Positions 28,945 through 37,552 are shown, counted from the first letter of the stretch. The stretch is 64,000 nucleotides of DNA from CAWFQB01 sp965277875 (GCA_965277875.1 CBDIDV010000002.1:4650001-4714000); one strand, 5' to 3'. Numbers and translations: made by a program. The notes: a model not told the origin generated them from the letters alone.

Positions 28945-31059
28945 GTGAACGATACGGTAAGAGGCAAATATCGCATCGTGCGCGAGATCGCGCGCAGCAA
29001 TGACATCGTCTACGAGGCGATGGACATTGGCTTGAATCGCCGTCTCGCCATCAAGGAACTCAACATCGCCCCCGGTATGACTGGGCAGGCGCGGCGTGAG
29101 CGTGTCGAGCGATTTGAGCGCGAGGCTCATGCCACCAGTCGTTTGCAGCATCCCAACATCGTTACCATCTACGACCACTGGGAGGAGAACGGGCGGCACT
29201 TCATCGCAATGGAGTATCTGGACGGCCAGACCCTGCGCGACGTGATGCAGGCGCGGGGCGCGCTGCCGCTCAAAGACGCCATCAACATCGCCGCTCAGAC
29301 CCTGTCCGCACTTGCCCACGCGCACGACCGCAAGGTGATCCATCGCGACATCAAGCCCGACAACATCTTCGTGCTTCCCGGCGGGCATGTAAAACTCACG
29401 GACTTCGGCATCGCGCGCCTGACCGAGCAGCCCGCCCTGACCAGTAACGGCCAGGTGTTCGGCACACCCAGCTATATGTCGCCCGAACAGATCGAGGGCA
29501 AGCACATAGACTACCGCTCTGACCTGTTTTCCGTGGGCGTACTGCTTTACGAGATGCTGGCAGGGCGTAAGCCGTTCACGGGCGACAGCGTCATCAGCAT
29601 CACATATGCCATCATGAACGCGCCCGCCCCGTCCCTGTCCGGCGTACCGGGAGGCGTGGAGCAGGTGATCCAACGCGCCCTGTCCAAGCGGCCCGAACAG
29701 CGCCAGATGAGCGCCAATCAGATGCGCGAGGATCTGCAAAGCGCGGAGCAGATGCCCGCCGTATTTTTGCCGTCCCCCTCATCGGGCATCATCCTGCGGC
29801 GCACAAACATGGGCGGAAACACGGGCTATGGCAACACGCAGCCCGGCATGAACGGCGGATACGCCGACCCGAACGCGGGCTACGGCAATCCGGCGCAGGC
29901 GGCAGGCGGCGCGAGCGCGTACAATACGCCGAACGCCGGCTACAACGCCGCTGTTCCTAATCCTAATTACGGCAATCCAAACGCGGGCCAGATGCAGGCG
30001 AGCGCGGGCGCAGATGCGAACGGCCTGCCGTGGGCATGGAATACGACCGGGGCAGGGCAGGCGGGCGCGCAGACAAAGGCGCAGAAACGCGCCGCGCAGC
30101 AGACCGCCGCGCAGGCTTACAACGCGCCCGCGCCGTCTTATAATCAGCCCATAACTAATTCGCCGCCGACCGCGCAGCAGATCGCCGCCATGACGCCGCA
30201 GCAGGCAGCGCAATATGCCGCGCAGTACGCGGCCCAGGCCGGATTCAATCCCCACGCGCCGTTCGCCCCGCCTGCCTACGCCCGCCCGCGTCAGCCGCTT
30301 ATCGTCCTGTCGCCTGCCGCCCGCTCGAACTTGATGGCGCTCGCCGTCGCTATCGTGTTGGGCTGCATACTGGCAGGCGGCGTACTGGCGTTCGTCAAAC
30401 GCTACGATGCCTACAAAGAAACAGCCAGTTCCGCGCAGGTACACGCGCTGATGGATCAGGGCAACAAAGCCTACAGCAGCCAGAACTATGCGGGCGCGGC
30501 CACCCTGTTTGAGCAGGCGCTCGCCGCGCACCCTGCCGCCAGCGACCGCGCTTCCCTGCTTGTGGAACTAGGCTATGCTTATGTGCAGTTGGGGCGCGAA
30601 TCCCGTAACAAGGGCAGCCTTCAGGATGCCGTGGCTTATTACAATAAAGCCATTACCTACGCTCCCGACTATAAGGTAGCGCACGACGAACTGGCCGTGC
30701 TGAAAGAAAGTACGCAGGACGTGCAGGGGGCGCAAAGCGAACGGCAGGCGGCGCAAAGCAGCACGTTTGGACAGCAGCCACCCGCCACCCTGTCCGCCCC
30801 GCCCGCTAATGCAAGCGGCACAACGCCCGCCGCCAATCCTAACGCCAATGCCGACCCCAATCAGTTCACCCGCAGCAAAAGCCAGGAGGCGCAGCAGTTC
30901 CTGCGCGATGGCGATCAACTGCTGATGAACAACGATGTGCGCGGCGCGTTACGCAAATGGCGCGACGCCCGCGACGCGGCCCCCGGCCTGCCGGAACACG
31001 ATCAGGCTCAAGCCCGCATCACCCAGTACGAGGCGACCGTTGGCGGCGATAACCAATAG
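28945..31059 (+). CDS. Transmembrane Ser/Thr kinase with C-terminal TPRs
   Basis: 704 residues from a GTG start. Kinase domain about 10-270: the ATP lysine in LAIKEL, catalytic loop VIHRDIKPDN (near 132), TDFGIARL (near 152) and GTPSYMSPEQ (near 173) are canonical. The glycine-rich loop is not: where GxGxxG is expected it reads EIARSNDIVYEA. After the kinase comes TNMGGN, echoing motifs in the FHA and vWA neighbours, then a long Gln/Asn/Ala/Tyr-rich linker, one TM helix (about 455-480, LMALAVAIVLGCILAGGVLAFV) and TPR-like helices (about 500-590) that would be outside the cytoplasm. It is likely the writer of module 1, paired with the PP2C upstream. Loss of the loop glycines may alter ATP binding, but the remaining catalytic residues argue for activity. 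Confidence 0.93.
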   Translation: MNDTVRGKYRIVREIARSNDIVYEAMDIGLNRRLAIKELNIAPGMTGQARRERVERFEREAHATSRLQHPNIVTIYDHWEENGRHFIAMEYLDGQTLRDVMQARGALPLKDAINIAAQTLSALAHAHDRKVIHRDIKPDNIFVLPGGHVKLTDFGIARLTEQPALTSNGQVFGTPSYMSPEQIEGKHIDYRSDLFSVGVLLYEMLAGRKPFTGDSVISITYAIMNAPAPSLSGVPGGVEQVIQRALSKRPEQRQMSANQMREDLQSAEQMPAVFLPSPSSGIILRRTNMGGNTGYGNTQPGMNGGYADPNAGYGNPAQAAGGASAYNTPNAGYNAAVPNPNYGNPNAGQMQASAGADANGLPWAWNTTGAGQAGAQTKAQKRAAQQTAAQAYNAPAPSYNQPITNSPPTAQQIAAMTPQQAAQYAAQYAAQAGFNPHAPFAPPAYARPRQPLIVLSPAARSNLMALAVAIVLGCILAGGVLAFVKRYDAYKETASSAQVHALMDQGNKAYSSQNYAGAATLFEQALAAHPAASDRASLLVELGYAYVQLGRESRNKGSLQDAVAYYNKAITYAPDYKVAHDELAVLKESTQDVQGAQSERQAAQSSTFGQQPPATLSAPPANASGTTPAANPNANADPNQFTRSKSQEAQQFLRDGDQLLMNNDVRGALRKWRDARDAAPGLPEHDQAQARITQYEATVGGDNQ

Positions 31060-31086
31060 AGCCGTACTCAGGCGTATACAGAATAT

Positions 31087-32121
31087 ATGATTGACGAACC
31101 CTCCATCGCGTTCCTGCTGACGCAAAATACCCCCGATGCCGCCGCGCGTCTGAGCGAACTCGCGCAGGACGCGCCGGACAAAGACACGCGCAAGTCCGCC
31201 CGCCGCGCCCTGTATCTGTTGGCGCAAAAAGGCATCGTGCCGCCTCCGACCCCGTTGGTATCTTCTCAATCTGCTTCCTCTCCGCCTCACAACGACGGCG
31301 TACAAACTAATGTGCAGGCGTGGGCCAGCGCGTTTGATGGGGCGGGCAATCGGCTGCTGTTCCTGACGTGGCCCGGCCCTGATGGCGGCTCGCCCACCTT
31401 CCTGCAATGTCTGCTCAACGACGTGGAGGGTGTGCGGGACATCGAAACGGGGCGCGTCACGCGCAATGACCTTGCACGGCGATTACAAGATTTTGAAGCG
31501 CAAATCGAAGCGGGCATCGCGCTTGCGCCCATCGAAGCGGACTACGGACGCGCTTTGCTGCATCAGGCACGCACCTTGAACCATCAGGCGCGGCGTACCA
31601 CGCCGACCGGGTTCCTCGACCTGCTGCGCGTTATTGGCAGTCCCTCGTCTGAGCTATCTGAGCAGTATCAATCGCCCGTCTGGAACGCCATCACGCCCGC
31701 TGATGTGGCAAGCGACGCGGATCTGCCCCGCAACCCTGCCGCCCTGTTCGCGCTGCCCTGGTTCGACGCGTGGTTTCTGGATGTGGATGAGGTGACGGAC
31801 TGGCTCGCGCCCATAATGGAAGTTTTGAACCGCCCCAATGCCGCGAAGAGCCTGATAGGGGAGATGATTGCCGGGGCCGCGCGCGACGCGTCTGGTATAC
31901 TATTTGCTGACGGTCTGAAAACCGTGTACACGCATCGGCTGGAAGCGTCCGCCGACATACTGCGCCGTCGCGAGCGTATAATCCCTGCGCGGCAGGCACT
32001 GTACCACGCTCTTGACCTGCGAAATGAGGGAGGCAGCGCGCCGTTCGCCGTTGCCCTTGTCGAGCGCACCATGCAGGCCGCCGTGGAAATGGCATCGCAG
32101 GCCGCGCCCCCGCCGCGCTGA
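31087..32121 (+). CDS. Hypothetical protein following the kinase
   Basis: 344 residues, soluble, with no signal peptide or TM segment. The first 55 residues (SIAFLLTQNTPDAAARLSEL, then DKDTRKSARRALYLLAQKG) resemble one or two HEAT-like helical pairs, followed by a Pro/Ser linker and a mostly helical domain. No family recognised. It begins 27 bases after the kinase stop on the same strand, with no clear Shine-Dalgarno site (TATACAGAATAT precedes the ATG), so it is probably co-transcribed and may serve module 1. Confidence 0.7.
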   Translation: MIDEPSIAFLLTQNTPDAAARLSELAQDAPDKDTRKSARRALYLLAQKGIVPPPTPLVSSQSASSPPHNDGVQTNVQAWASAFDGAGNRLLFLTWPGPDGGSPTFLQCLLNDVEGVRDIETGRVTRNDLARRLQDFEAQIEAGIALAPIEADYGRALLHQARTLNHQARRTTPTGFLDLLRVIGSPSSELSEQYQSPVWNAITPADVASDADLPRNPAALFALPWFDAWFLDVDEVTDWLAPIMEVLNRPNAAKSLIGEMIAGAARDASGILFADGLKTVYTHRLEASADILRRRERIIPARQALYHALDLRNEGGSAPFAVALVERTMQAAVEMASQAAPPPR

Positions 32122-32196
32122 ACATACTCATAGATTGATTACGAACAAGGTGATGAACAAGACGAAAAGGGGATTAGAAGAGGACGGTTTGTTATC

Positions 32197-32991
32197 GTGA
32201 GTCAGATGCCCAAGTCCAGCCATACCGTTCCTGTTGATACGGGCCGCAAAGAGCCTTACATGCTGCAGGTGACGCACCACGACGTAAAGATGCGCGGCCT
32301 TCCCCCGGCCCTGCACCACATCAAGGTAGCGCAGTTAAGCGACCTGCACGGCGGGTTCGGCAACACCAAAGCCGTGCATGACGAGGCCCTGCGCCAGGTT
32401 CGCGCCATCCACCCCGACCTGATCCTGCTAACCGGCGATTACATTGACAGCAATCCCTTAATAAAAGATTATCCGATCCAAGACATGCTCTGTCAGCTTC
32501 GCGCCCGGCTGGGCGTGATCGCCTCGCTGGGCAATCACGACCACCGCCGGGGGCCGGTTGGTACGCGCAGACGCCTGGAACATGCCGGAGCGCGCGTTCT
32601 GGTCAACGCCAACATGCAGATCGAGGGCGGATTATGGATCGCCGGCCTGGATGACACCTACGAGGGCAAACCCGACATCGCCGCCACATTGCTCGGTCTG
32701 CCCGACGATGCCACAAGCATCGTGCTTTCTCACAACCCCCGCCTGATTGAAAAAGTCGCCGACCAAGACGTCTTTATCCTGTCCGGGCATACGCACGGCG
32801 GACAGATCGCCCTCCCGTTTCCCAGCGCCAAAATGATCTGTCAGGTGCATTTGCGCTGTCCGCAGGTGGCCGGATGGTACGAGAACGGGCGGGCGCGTTT
32901 GTACGTGAACCGTGGGCTGGGCGTGACCGGCCGGCCCTTCCGCTATCGCTGCCCCGCCGAGATCAGTGTCTTCCACTTGCAGCCGGAGTAA
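32197..32991 (+). CDS. Metallophosphoesterase (YaeI-like calcineurin fold)
   Basis: 264 residues. The dimetal phosphoesterase motifs appear in order: LSDLHGG, LTGDYID, GNHD, LSHNP and LSGHTHGGQI. The spacing matches the YaeI/YkuE-type small phosphodiesterases or phosphatases. There is no signal peptide, so it is probably cytoplasmic or peripheral. The start may be the GTG at 32197 (GAGGA upstream) or the ATG at 32206; the conserved fold begins only around residue 22. It is 3 bases from the next gene, so the two are likely one transcript. The substrate is unknown. Confidence 0.9.
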   Translation: MSQMPKSSHTVPVDTGRKEPYMLQVTHHDVKMRGLPPALHHIKVAQLSDLHGGFGNTKAVHDEALRQVRAIHPDLILLTGDYIDSNPLIKDYPIQDMLCQLRARLGVIASLGNHDHRRGPVGTRRRLEHAGARVLVNANMQIEGGLWIAGLDDTYEGKPDIAATLLGLPDDATSIVLSHNPRLIEKVADQDVFILSGHTHGGQIALPFPSAKMICQVHLRCPQVAGWYENGRARLYVNRGLGVTGRPFRYRCPAEISVFHLQPE

Positions 32992-32994
32992 CGC

Positions 32995-33669
32995 ATGGAC
33001 ATCGCCCACATGCGCGCCCATATGGAGGCTCATTACCCGCTCGTGACGGTTCCCGTTGTGACCGGGCCGCGCGTCTGGAGTATCACCTGTGCGCGGGATC
33101 AGGACGCGCTCTTGGACTTCGCCGAGGAACTGGAACATTTCCCCTACGGTTTTCTGTTGTGGGAGGCATCCATCGGACTGTCGCGAACCCTGATGCAGCA
33201 TCCTGAGCTTGTCACGGGCAGACACGTCCTGGAATTAGGCGCGGGCGTGGGCGTACCGGGTATCGTGGCGCAGTCACTCGGCGCACACGTCGCCCAAACC
33301 GATCATCAGCCCCACGCGCTGTGGCTGGCGCAGGTAAACGCGTGGCAGAACGGCATCAACGGCATCACGACATTCGAGGCCGACTGGCAGCATTGGACGC
33401 ACAGACATCGCTATGATGTCCTGCTGGGCGCGGACATCATGTACGAGCGCAGTATGCACCCGCATCTGGAAGACGTATTTTCCCGCGCCCTGGCCCCCGA
33501 CGGCAAAATCTTGCTCGCCGATCCCGGTAGGCAGCAGGCCGCAGAGTTTGCCGATTATCTCCAGAAACAGGGCTGGCAATTATCAACCCACTCCTTATAC
33601 GTCGAACAAACTGAGGCCGAACAGCTTGCCCGCCCCATTGAAGTCGCCATCCTTACCATTACTCGCTGA
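32995..33669 (+). CDS. SAM-dependent methyltransferase (nicotinamide N-methylase/METTL21-like)
   Basis: 224 residues. SAM-binding motif I is VLELGAGVGVPGIVAQSLG, followed by TDHQPHALWLAQVN and VLLGADIMYE, the pattern of the FAM86/METTL21 seven-beta-strand lysine methyltransferases annotated in bacteria as predicted nicotinamide N-methyases. The N-terminal region FPYGFLLWEASIGLSRTL also fits that family. Substrate (protein or small molecule) unknown. Starts 3 bases after the phosphoesterase stop, so it is translationally linked. Confidence 0.88.
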   Translation: MDIAHMRAHMEAHYPLVTVPVVTGPRVWSITCARDQDALLDFAEELEHFPYGFLLWEASIGLSRTLMQHPELVTGRHVLELGAGVGVPGIVAQSLGAHVAQTDHQPHALWLAQVNAWQNGINGITTFEADWQHWTHRHRYDVLLGADIMYERSMHPHLEDVFSRALAPDGKILLADPGRQQAAEFADYLQKQGWQLSTHSLYVEQTEAEQLARPIEVAILTITR

Positions 33670-34099
33670 CCTGCCGATAGCCGTAAATGAACGCAAATGA
33701 ACGCGAGTAACCCTCAAGCGGGTTGGATGCTTCCCGTCTTAACATGCGCGGGACGTATGAACGACTGCTCTTTTTGGACCGACTCATCCTATGCGAAACA
33801 CGAAACGGGAACATTATAAATTCGCCTGCGTATGGAACAATAAGGGTGTACATCACTCGCCTGCAAGTATCCTGATAATCTCATCACATGTCGGAAGTTC
33901 GCAAGCCGACAACGCTGCTGAGAAAAGCATATACCCACTTCGGACGCCCCCCTGCGCCGAAACAACGCCCGACTTCTGTTCTCCCTCAGAAGTCGGGCGT
34001 CTATCTTTCTCCACATTCTGATGGTTCAAGACGACACACAACAGGCCGCTTCTCATTGCCGTGAAATCCTGTTCATCCTGAAAATCTTGTTAATCCTGT
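33670..34099. other. 430-bp intergenic region, no convincing protein gene
   Basis: Small ORFs here have no coding character. Contents: a short direct repeat AATGAACGC (near 33690-33705), a TATAAA at 33815-33820 that could be a -10 box, a perfect 14-bp hairpin at 33965-34000, and the start of an AATCCTG-type repeat at 34065. A short RNA between the TATAAA and the hairpin is possible but unproven. Confidence 0.4.
33965..34000. terminator. Perfect hairpin, possible bidirectional terminator
   Basis: ACGCCCGACTTCTG pairs perfectly with CAGAAGTCGGGCGT around an 8-nt loop. Downstream on + is CTATCTTTCT, on - TTGTTTC, so T-runs are weak. It lies between the converging methyltransferase (+) and gmhB (-) genes. 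Confidence 0.55.
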
Positions 34100-34110
34100 C
34101 TATGGATTTT
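34065..34110. repeat. Dispersed AATCCTG repeat, family C, partial copy
   Basis: Contains AATCCTGTTCATCCTGAAAA and TTAATCCTGTCTATGG, nearly identical to the right arm of the element at 41265-41309. It overlaps the end of gmhB: the last codons and stop of that gene are read from this repeat. Confidence 0.75.
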
Positions 34111-34669
34111 CTGTATTTCGCTGTCCGGCGAGCCACTCCGCTGCGGCAGGTAGATCTTTGAATACTTTGTCCGGCTGCGAGGCGGGAAATTTCGCGGCGT
34201 CATAGGTGTGGGTATGGCCGCTCAGTACAAGAACAGTGTGGCAACCCGCCGCTTTGCCGGCCACGAGGTCGCGAGGCGAGTCGCCGATGGCGTAGCTCTG
34301 TGTCAGGTCTATGCCGTAATCGCGGGCGGCCTCAAACAGCATACCGGGGCGAGGCTTGCGGCAGTCACAGTCGTCTTCGGGCGCGTGCGGGCAGGCGTAA
34401 ATGGCCGTAATCTCGCCGCCGCTTCGCGCAATCTCCTGTTTCAAACGCGTATGTATTTCGTCCAATGCCTGCTGTGTCAGACAACCCCGCCCGACCCCGG
34501 CCTGATTAGTGAACACGAACACGCGCCAACCTGCCGCGTTCAGCCGCGCCACAGATGCGCCCGCATGGGGCAGCAGGCGCAGCTTGTCCGCGCTGGTAAC
34601 GTACTCGCCCCCTTCGACGCTCAACACGCCGTCCCGATCCAAAAACACCGCGCCCCGTCCCGCTTCCAT
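34100..34669 (-). CDS. gmhB: D-glycero-D-manno-heptose 1,7-bisphosphate 7-phosphatase
   Basis: 189-residue HAD phosphatase. The nucleophile motif FLDRDGVL, the FVFTNQAGVGRG block, the GmhB-type zinc loop CPHAPEDDCDCRKPRPGM and the terminal GDSPRDLVAGKAAGC are all present. It removes the 7-phosphate in ADP-heptose synthesis for LPS. GGAG lies 10 bases before the ATG at 34669. The last residues (NTENP-stop) are encoded by an AATCCTG dispersed repeat, so the native C-terminus may have been altered by repeat insertion. gmhA lies 144 bases upstream on the same strand. Confidence 0.94.
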   Translation of the reverse strand: MEAGRGAVFLDRDGVLSVEGGEYVTSADKLRLLPHAGASVARLNAAGWRVFVFTNQAGVGRGCLTQQALDEIHTRLKQEIARSGGEITAIYACPHAPEDDCDCRKPRPGMLFEAARDYGIDLTQSYAIGDSPRDLVAGKAAGCHTVLVLSGHTHTYDAAKFPASQPDKVFKDLPAAAEWLAGQRNTENP

Positions 34670-34694
34670 AACCTATATCTCCAATACAAAAACA

Positions 34695-34790
34695 CTTTAC
34701 CGCAGATGACACGGATGAAACAGATACACGCGGATTATCTTTGAAACAAATCAGCGTTCATCCGTTCCATCCGCCCGATCAGCGGTAAAG
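34695..34790. repeat. Imperfect palindromic repeat, family D, copy 1
   Basis: Begins CTTTACCGCAGATGACACGG and ends with the partial complement ATCAGCGGTAAAG. The same sequence forms the arms of the element at 42294-42394. It fills the space between gmhA and gmhB. Confidence 0.7.
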
Positions 34791-34813
34791 CATCTCCTTC
34801 TTGCTGTTCGTGC

Positions 34814-35422
34814 TTAAAGCTGCTTTTCCAATTTGGCGCGTTCGAGGAGGGTGGAGAAAATGACGTGCAGCACGATCATGTGAACGTCTTCGATGCGCTG
34901 CATGTTGTCGCACGGCACGACAAGACAATGTTGTGCTGCGTCCTTGAGTTTGCCGCCGCCGTAGCCCGCCAGTCCCAGCGTGGTCGCGCCCGCCTTGTTC
35001 GCGGCCATGATGCCGTTGATGACATTCATACTGTTGCCGCTGCCCGATACGCCGATTACGACATCGCCCGGCTCGGCCCAGCATTCGATTTGGGGTGCAA
35101 AGATGTTGTCCCAGGCCGTGTCATTGGCCCAGGCCATCATCAGGGGCGTGCAGTCGGACAGGCACAGGGCGCGCAGGGGCCTGCCCGCTTCCAGGTGGAT
35201 GTTCTTTTGCATATCGTTGACGATGTGGCTCACGCTGCTCGACGAGCCGCCGTTGCCCATCATCAGCACACGCCGCCCGCCGCGCCACGCCACAAGCAGG
35301 GTCTCGACCATCTGTTCGATCTGCGCGGCGTTAATGCCGTCAATCAGCGCGTTCAGGCCACTCAGATACTCTTGAATAAAGCGGTGCGTGAACGCCGCCG
35401 GGTTGGTTATTGTGTCCATCAT
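34814..35422 (-). CDS. gmhA: Phosphoheptose (sedoheptulose-7-phosphate) isomerase
   Basis: 202 residues with one SIS domain. VLMMGNGGSSSSVSHIVNDM is the sugar-phosphate loop of GmhA, and VVIGVSGSGNSMNVINGI and TLGLAGYGGGKL follow in the expected order. It converts sedoheptulose 7-phosphate to heptose 7-phosphate, the first step of LPS heptose synthesis, in step with the adjacent gmhB. The start codon lies only 7 bases after a perfect TATAAT, and no Shine-Dalgarno site is present, so translation is probably from a leaderless mRNA. Confidence 0.94.
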   Translation of the reverse strand: MMDTITNPAAFTHRFIQEYLSGLNALIDGINAAQIEQMVETLLVAWRGGRRVLMMGNGGSSSSVSHIVNDMQKNIHLEAGRPLRALCLSDCTPLMMAWANDTAWDNIFAPQIECWAEPGDVVIGVSGSGNSMNVINGIMAANKAGATTLGLAGYGGGKLKDAAQHCLVVPCDNMQRIEDVHMIVLHVIFSTLLERAKLEKQL

Positions 35423-35429
35423 GCCGATA

Positions 35430-35460
35430 TTATACCGCTAACGCGTCATGCTATGACAAA
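35430..35460 (-). promoter_or_regulatory. gmhA promoter giving a leaderless mRNA
   Basis: On the - strand: TTGTCA (35460-35455), a 19-bp spacer and TATAAT (35435-35430). The ATG of gmhA at 35422 falls at the expected transcription start. Confidence 0.6.
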
Positions 35461-35463
35461 AAG

Positions 35464-36354
35464 TTAAGCAAAAGAGCCGCGCCTCAATGCTTCCACAGGA
35501 TCATGCCACACTGCCTCAAGAAAGTTCTCTATCTCCTGAACGAAACGGTAGATGACCTCGCCGTCAATAGGAAAATTTTTGTGCTGCTTTTCCACTTCGG
35601 CCAGTGAAGCTCGCTTGTTGCTCGGCAGGCGCTTGGCATGCCGCAGTAAAAACACATTGTCAACGTCCGTAAGTCGGCTGTCCTCCGGCTCCATATCCAG
35701 GTACTCGACCAAAACAAAGTATTTTGCGGATGGGCAGCCCTGCTTCAACCGTGCGGCGGTTCCACAGCACTCCTGAAACATTGTCTTATCCAAATTGATC
35801 TTAACTTCCGCTGAGAACACGGACAGGAATAATTCGCCCTTCGTTGTTGCGGCGTCTGGAAACGTTTTGACAGGCGACATTTGATAATGCAGCGTCCTGC
35901 CGATGGTGAAATCTTGATCTTTGGATTTGATGACGATCTCAGGTTTGCCGTTCAAGCCGCCGATGTTGGCGGGCCGAAACGCGAATGTCATAAATGCCGT
36001 GTGCGGCCCGAACTCCAGATCGAAAGCAGGCAGCGAAGCGATGCTGCGCGCATCCACCAGTTGGATAAGAAACTCCTCCATAATGGAGTTGTCAAGCTTC
36101 ATCTGTCCTTTCTGCCGTTTGAGAAAGGCAGAGCCTTTGGCCGCAATCAACTCGACCTCCAGCAGGTCTTTGTACTCGTTGAGCAGTCTGGTCGCATCCA
36201 AAACGCGCTGTCTGCCCGTTGTCGTCAGTTGCTCCGCTTTGTTTGTCCATGTTTCGTAAGCGGCAAGCGCCTCCTGAAGTAGTGCGACATCGGCTCGGCT
36301 TTTCGGATTCTCCAGGGCGGCGAGAAGTTTATCTTTATGCGGCGTTTTCGACAC
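35464..36354 (-). CDS. Bpu10I-like Type II restriction endonuclease
   Basis: 296 residues from the GTG at 36354, which has AAGGAAG upstream and overlaps the end of the methyltransferase gene by 20 bases. The catalytic core is FSAEVKINLDKTMFQE, a PD-(D/E)xK variant (the ExK of EVK), followed by GTAARLKQGCP; another conserved block is KGQMKLDNSIMEEFLIQLVD. These strings and the length match the Bpu10I/BbvCI-type family. Bpu10I itself is a heterodimer of two related subunits cutting an asymmetric CCTNAGC site; here only one subunit gene is present, so a homodimer with a palindromic or truncated site is more likely. The partner methylase is directly upstream. Recognition specificity cannot be read from sequence. 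Confidence 0.82.
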   Translation of the reverse strand: MSKTPHKDKLLAALENPKSRADVALLQEALAAYETWTNKAEQLTTTGRQRVLDATRLLNEYKDLLEVELIAAKGSAFLKRQKGQMKLDNSIMEEFLIQLVDARSIASLPAFDLEFGPHTAFMTFAFRPANIGGLNGKPEIVIKSKDQDFTIGRTLHYQMSPVKTFPDAATTKGELFLSVFSAEVKINLDKTMFQECCGTAARLKQGCPSAKYFVLVEYLDMEPEDSRLTDVDNVFLLRHAKRLPSNKRASLAEVEKQHKNFPIDGEVIYRFVQEIENFLEAVWHDPVEALRRGSFA

Positions 36355-37552
36355 GTTGCAGGGCTTCCTTTGCGGCGAAGGTCGGGGAGGCAGTAACGGT
36401 CGCGCACTCTGCGAGAGCAGCGCAAATGTCCGGGCGCACCGCTTGGGGCGCGGTCTGCAACGCCGCCTCCAGATGATGCAGCGCGACAGCCATTCCCTGC
36501 CCAGCAAAGTTTAGGGCAGACGCCTTGCGGTACACAAGAATATCCTCGTAGATCGTCAGGCCGAACTTGTTGCCGAACTTCCGCTCCTCGCGGTTGACAG
36601 GCTCAAAACCGCTGATACCCGTTATTATATCGGCGACAATCTGCCCGTTCGTGAAAGGCACGCCGCGCACGTTGGACTCGCGCCCGATGACAAGGATCAG
36701 CAGGCCGTCGTCACGCAGGCTGTGCCAGAAACTTCTTAGCGCTTCTTCCATGTCCAGGCTGTATTGGATCACGGTTTTGAAACGGTTGCCCCGGTTCTTG
36801 CGGTTGGAACCGAACTCGCTGCCTGCCACTTTGAGCATATTCCAGCCCACAATCTCTAGAATGGCGCGATGGTTCTGATGGTAATTGAAAACGTTGATAT
36901 AGGGCGGGCTGGTGAGGATGAGCGAGGGTTGCTGCGGGCCGTGGACGTGCATCTGGCGCGCATCGCATAATCGGGCGGCGATGGGCTGACAAGTATGCGG
37001 CAGGGCAAGAGCAGCGCGCTTCAGGTAGCGAAGGGAGGTATGCAGGGCAGTTGCCAGATCACCGCTTTTGTGCGCCTCGCTGAGAAACAGCAGGTTCAGG
37101 GCGAGCGTCTTCTCCTGGCCCCGCTCCAGAGAAGGAAAAAAGTCGGCGGCGAATTCGAGCAGGCTGTGATGCTGTTCCCGGAACGTATCGCCCTCACTGA
37201 AAAGCTCTAGTGTGCCGAACGGACGCGCCGCGCTGTTCAGCCTGTCCTCAAAACAATCCAGCAGTTCGGCGCGGGCGCGAGCGTCCAGCGCGCAAAGCGC
37301 GTAGAAGCGCGACATGGCATAGGCGGCAGGATTGATTTCCAAGCCAAAACAGGCCGCCTGCCGCCGCGCGCTTTCCAGCAGCACGGTTCCGCTGCCCGCG
37401 AACGGGTCGGCGATTACAGCGTCCTCGGAAGCATACGCGTCCAGCAGATACTCGACCAGTTCCGGCGTAAACTGCCCGCGCCAGTTGAACAGGTTCGCCC
37501 GCGTCTTGTGCGTCACATCCAGTTTCGCCTGCTCCAGCCTGTTCAACGTCAT
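36335..37552 (-). CDS. Type II DNA methyltransferase of the restriction island
   Basis: 405 residues, preceded by GGAGGTG. Motif I (SAM binding) is ADPFAGSGTVLLES near residue 48, and the catalytic motif IV is LTSPPYINVFNYHQNHR near 215. TSPPY points to amino-methylation, most often N4-cytosine. An N-terminal block reading NLFNWRGQFTPELVEYLLD is common in methylases paired with this nuclease group. It should protect host DNA from the overlapping downstream nuclease. The order regulator, small protein, methylase, nuclease gives methylation before cutting. Confidence 0.88.
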   Translation of the reverse strand: MTLNRLEQAKLDVTHKTRANLFNWRGQFTPELVEYLLDAYASEDAVIADPFAGSGTVLLESARRQAACFGLEINPAAYAMSRFYALCALDARARAELLDCFEDRLNSAARPFGTLELFSEGDTFREQHHSLLEFAADFFPSLERGQEKTLALNLLFLSEAHKSGDLATALHTSLRYLKRAALALPHTCQPIAARLCDARQMHVHGPQQPSLILTSPPYINVFNYHQNHRAILEIVGWNMLKVAGSEFGSNRKNRGNRFKTVIQYSLDMEEALRSFWHSLRDDGLLILVIGRESNVRGVPFTNGQIVADIITGISGFEPVNREERKFGNKFGLTIYEDILVYRKASALNFAGQGMAVALHHLEAALQTAPQAVRPDICAALAECATVTASPTFAAKEALQRVENAA

